Shown in pieces: positions 62,441-64,000 of a DNA stretch of 64,000 nt. Within the stretch, counting starts at the first letter, position 1; each line of letters begins with the position of its first letter. Made by a program: the position numbers and the translations under genes. The DNA lies in the NCBI GenBank assembly GCA_965213775.1, contig CBDCAC010000005.1, forward strand, positions 372,001 through 436,000. Direction: 5' to 3'. The stretch comes from Lichenicoccus sp965213775 (GTDB lineage Bacteria; Pseudomonadota; Alphaproteobacteria; Acetobacterales; Acetobacteraceae). The notes under the pieces are model-generated. The model saw only the letters and a program-made list of their open reading frames with translations. It was not told the DNA's origin and made no database searches.

Positions 62441-64000
62441 TTATTTCTGAGGAGCAGAAGCCTTCTGGTTGTCGGTCCGGCGGATGAAGTCGGCGACGTT
62501 GTCGTGCAGCTGCTTCAGCGAGGGGAGGTTGGCGTAGACCATGTGGCCGGACCGGTACTGCCGGAACTCGATATTGTCCTGCAGCCGGCTCGGGATCGGC
62601 AGGTGGTGCATCTCGTAGATGCCCTCGTAGAACGGCGTCGCCAGGTCGTAGTAGCCGGCGTTCAGCATGATCTTGAGCTTCGGGTTGTATTTCATCGCCG
62701 ACGCCAGGTCGATCATGACGTTGGCCGAGCCGGTCTGCGGCGTGTCCGCGCCCGGCGGCTGGTGCTTCATGTCCCAGTCCTTGCCGATGTCGAGATCGGG
62801 CTTGTAGGTGAGGCCGGCGCCGTAATGCAGGACGTGGCGGACATAGTCGTTGAAGGAGGAGACGTAGGCCGAGCCGATCGCGGCACTCTGCGGGTCGTAT
62901 TCGGACTCCCGGCTGAGCGGGTCCATGCTCGGGCCGGAGAAGCGGCTGTCGAGCCGGCCGGTGGTGGTGTCGGTGTCGTCCTGCAGCATCTTCTCGAACT
63001 GGCCGCCATTGATGCGCAGGTCTGACTTCTTGATGTAGTCGACGGCGAGCCCGGTGAAGCCGCGCAGCTTCGCCGCGATCGCCTCGCGACGCGCCGGGTC
63101 CAGCGCCGAGCCCTGGGCGAGCGCGTCGGCATAGTCGGTCATCGCGAAGCGCTCGGCGTCCGCCAGCAGCGCCGGGAGGTCGGGCTGCGCGCCGCCCGGC
63201 AGCCGGTGGTGATACCAGGCGGTCGCGGCGTAGCTCGGCAGTGCGACCACGTAGGGCAGGTCCACGCCGGGATCGAACTGCGGACCGTCGATGCTGGCAT
63301 CGAAGTTGAGGATCTGCGACAGCAGGATGACGCCGTTCAGGTCGATCTCCTTGTCCGTCTGCAGGTCGTTCGCCAGCACCGCCGAGCGGGTGGTGCCGTA
63401 GCTCTCGCCGAACAGGTATTTCGGCGAGTTCCAGCGGCCGTATTTCGACAGGAAGCTCGCGATGAAGTCGGAAAAGGCGTGCGCGTCCTGGTCGATGCCG
63501 TAGAACGCCTTCTCCTTGTCGTGTCCGGTGATGCGCGAGAAGCCGGTGCCCGGCGCATCGATGAACACCAGGTCGGTGCTGTCGAGCAGGGTCTCGTCGT
63601 TGTTCACCATCTGGTAGGGCGCCGCCTCCGGATGGCTGTCGTCGGGGGTGACGACGCGGCGCGGCCCGAACGCCCCCATGTGCAGCCAGACGCTCGAGGA
63701 GCCCGGACCGCCGTTGAACAGGAAGGTGATCGGCCGGTTCTCGGCGCGCGCCGCCTTCTTGAAATAGGCCACGTAGAACATCGAGGCCTGGGGGTCGTCC
63801 TTGTGCCCCGACTGGGTCGAGGCGTGGTCGCCGGACTGCTCATCCTGGCCGTCCTGATCCTTGCCGGGCTCGGCGCTGTCGTCCCAGCCCTTCGGATGCA
63901 CGATCAGCGTGCCCGCCGCCGCCTGGTAGTCGATGCGCAGGCCGCCCGCCGTCACCGCCCCGTCGCTTAGCGTCTCGGTCGGATGCGGATCCGCCGGCTT
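62441..64000 (-). CDS. Serine carboxypeptidase, S10 family (5' end beyond the window)
   Basis: At least 519 residues; the frame stays open to the edge of the window, so the true start and any signal peptide are outside it. Family signs are PITFLFNGGPGSSSVWLHMG (S10 signature), the nucleophile Ser in LFGESYGTTRSAVLAN, an acid in LNAGYYDLATP, and the catalytic His in RSGHMVYANLPS. Bacterial S10 peptidases are often exported. A charged Asp/Gln/Ser-rich insert follows the first strand. The GTG at 63955 would be a possible start, but the upstream residues are also in frame and consistent with the family. Confidence 0.88.
   Translation of the reverse strand, partial: KPADPHPTETLSDGAVTAGGLRIDYQAAAGTLIVHPKGWDDSAEPGKDQDGQDEQSGDHASTQSGHKDDPQASMFYVAYFKKAARAENRPITFLFNGGPGSSSVWLHMGAFGPRRVVTPDDSHPEAAPYQMVNNDETLLDSTDLVFIDAPGTGFSRITGHDKEKAFYGIDQDAHAFSDFIASFLSKYGRWNSPKYLFGESYGTTRSAVLANDLQTDKEIDLNGVILLSQILNFDASIDGPQFDPGVDLPYVVALPSYAATAWYHHRLPGGAQPDLPALLADAERFAMTDYADALAQGSALDPARREAIAAKLRGFTGLAVDYIKKSDLRINGGQFEKMLQDDTDTTTGRLDSRFSGPSMDPLSRESEYDPQSAAIGSAYVSSFNDYVRHVLHYGAGLTYKPDLDIGKDWDMKHQPPGADTPQTGSANVMIDLASAMKYNPKLKIMLNAGYYDLATPFYEGIYEMHHLPIPSRLQDNIEFRQYRSGHMVYANLPSLKQLHDNVADFIRRTDNQKASAPQK

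Overview
The window is about 64 kb of chromosomal DNA from a GC-rich alphaproteobacterium, most likely a member of the Acetobacteraceae (Rhodospirillales). The evidence is the strong GC bias at third codon positions, the imuA-imuB-dnaE2 mutagenesis genes behind alphaproteobacterial LexA boxes of the form GTTC-N7-GTTC, a recG/sdhE/mfd cluster, a kdp operon with a very small leading gene, and a family of GC-rich palindromic intergenic repeats. I did no database search. All names rest on motifs, length, and gene order.

Layout: 0-7.4 kb holds a catabolic cluster (CocE-type hydrolase, FAD oxidoreductase, acetamidase/formamidase), a broken VapBC module, a PhzF protein, an aminotransferase and two SDR proteins. 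7.4-11.1 kb has a CAAX-type protease gene interrupted by a stop codon, and oligopeptidase B. 11.1-17.3 kb is the housekeeping block recG / sdhE / mfd. 17.3-24.2 kb carries a secreted protein, a bile-acid-family transporter, a DsbA-like oxidoreductase, a TrpD2/YbiB protein, and an alpha-E plus circularly permuted ATP-grasp pair. 24.3-27.5 kb has tRNA-Ser(UGA) and a run of small envelope or low-complexity proteins. 27.5-32 kb has an SDR, a frameshifted sulfonate-type binding protein next to an SfnB-like acyl-CoA dehydrogenase, and an NCS1 permease. 32-35.3 kb has a chalcone-isomerase-like protein coupled to an unrecognised 648-residue protein, and an HNH-type protein.

35.3-40.6 kb is clearly different: lower GC, different codon use, a possible integrase fragment at its left edge, and three large genes. 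These are a HEPN/Toprim protein, a restriction-endonuclease-like protein with an altered active-site motif, and a P-loop ATPase fused to a PD-(D/E)XK nuclease. This is the best candidate in the window for an undescribed defence island.

40.6-45.2 kb is the kdp potassium-uptake operon in the order 27-aa ORF, kdpF, A, B, C. 45.3-47.2 kb has guanine deaminase plus a CDA-fold deaminase. 47.4-54.4 kb is the SOS mutasome (dnaE2, imuB, imuA), split by an esterase and an FKBP isomerase and controlled by two separate LexA boxes. 54.5-64 kb has a Nudix protein, an Atm1-type ABC exporter, rpmB, a divergent EF-G paralogue, a DUF1217 flagella-associated protein with an internal repeat, and an S10 carboxypeptidase that runs off the right end.

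Seven copies of one palindromic repeat family lie between genes, mostly directly after stop codons, and probably act as terminators or REP-like elements.
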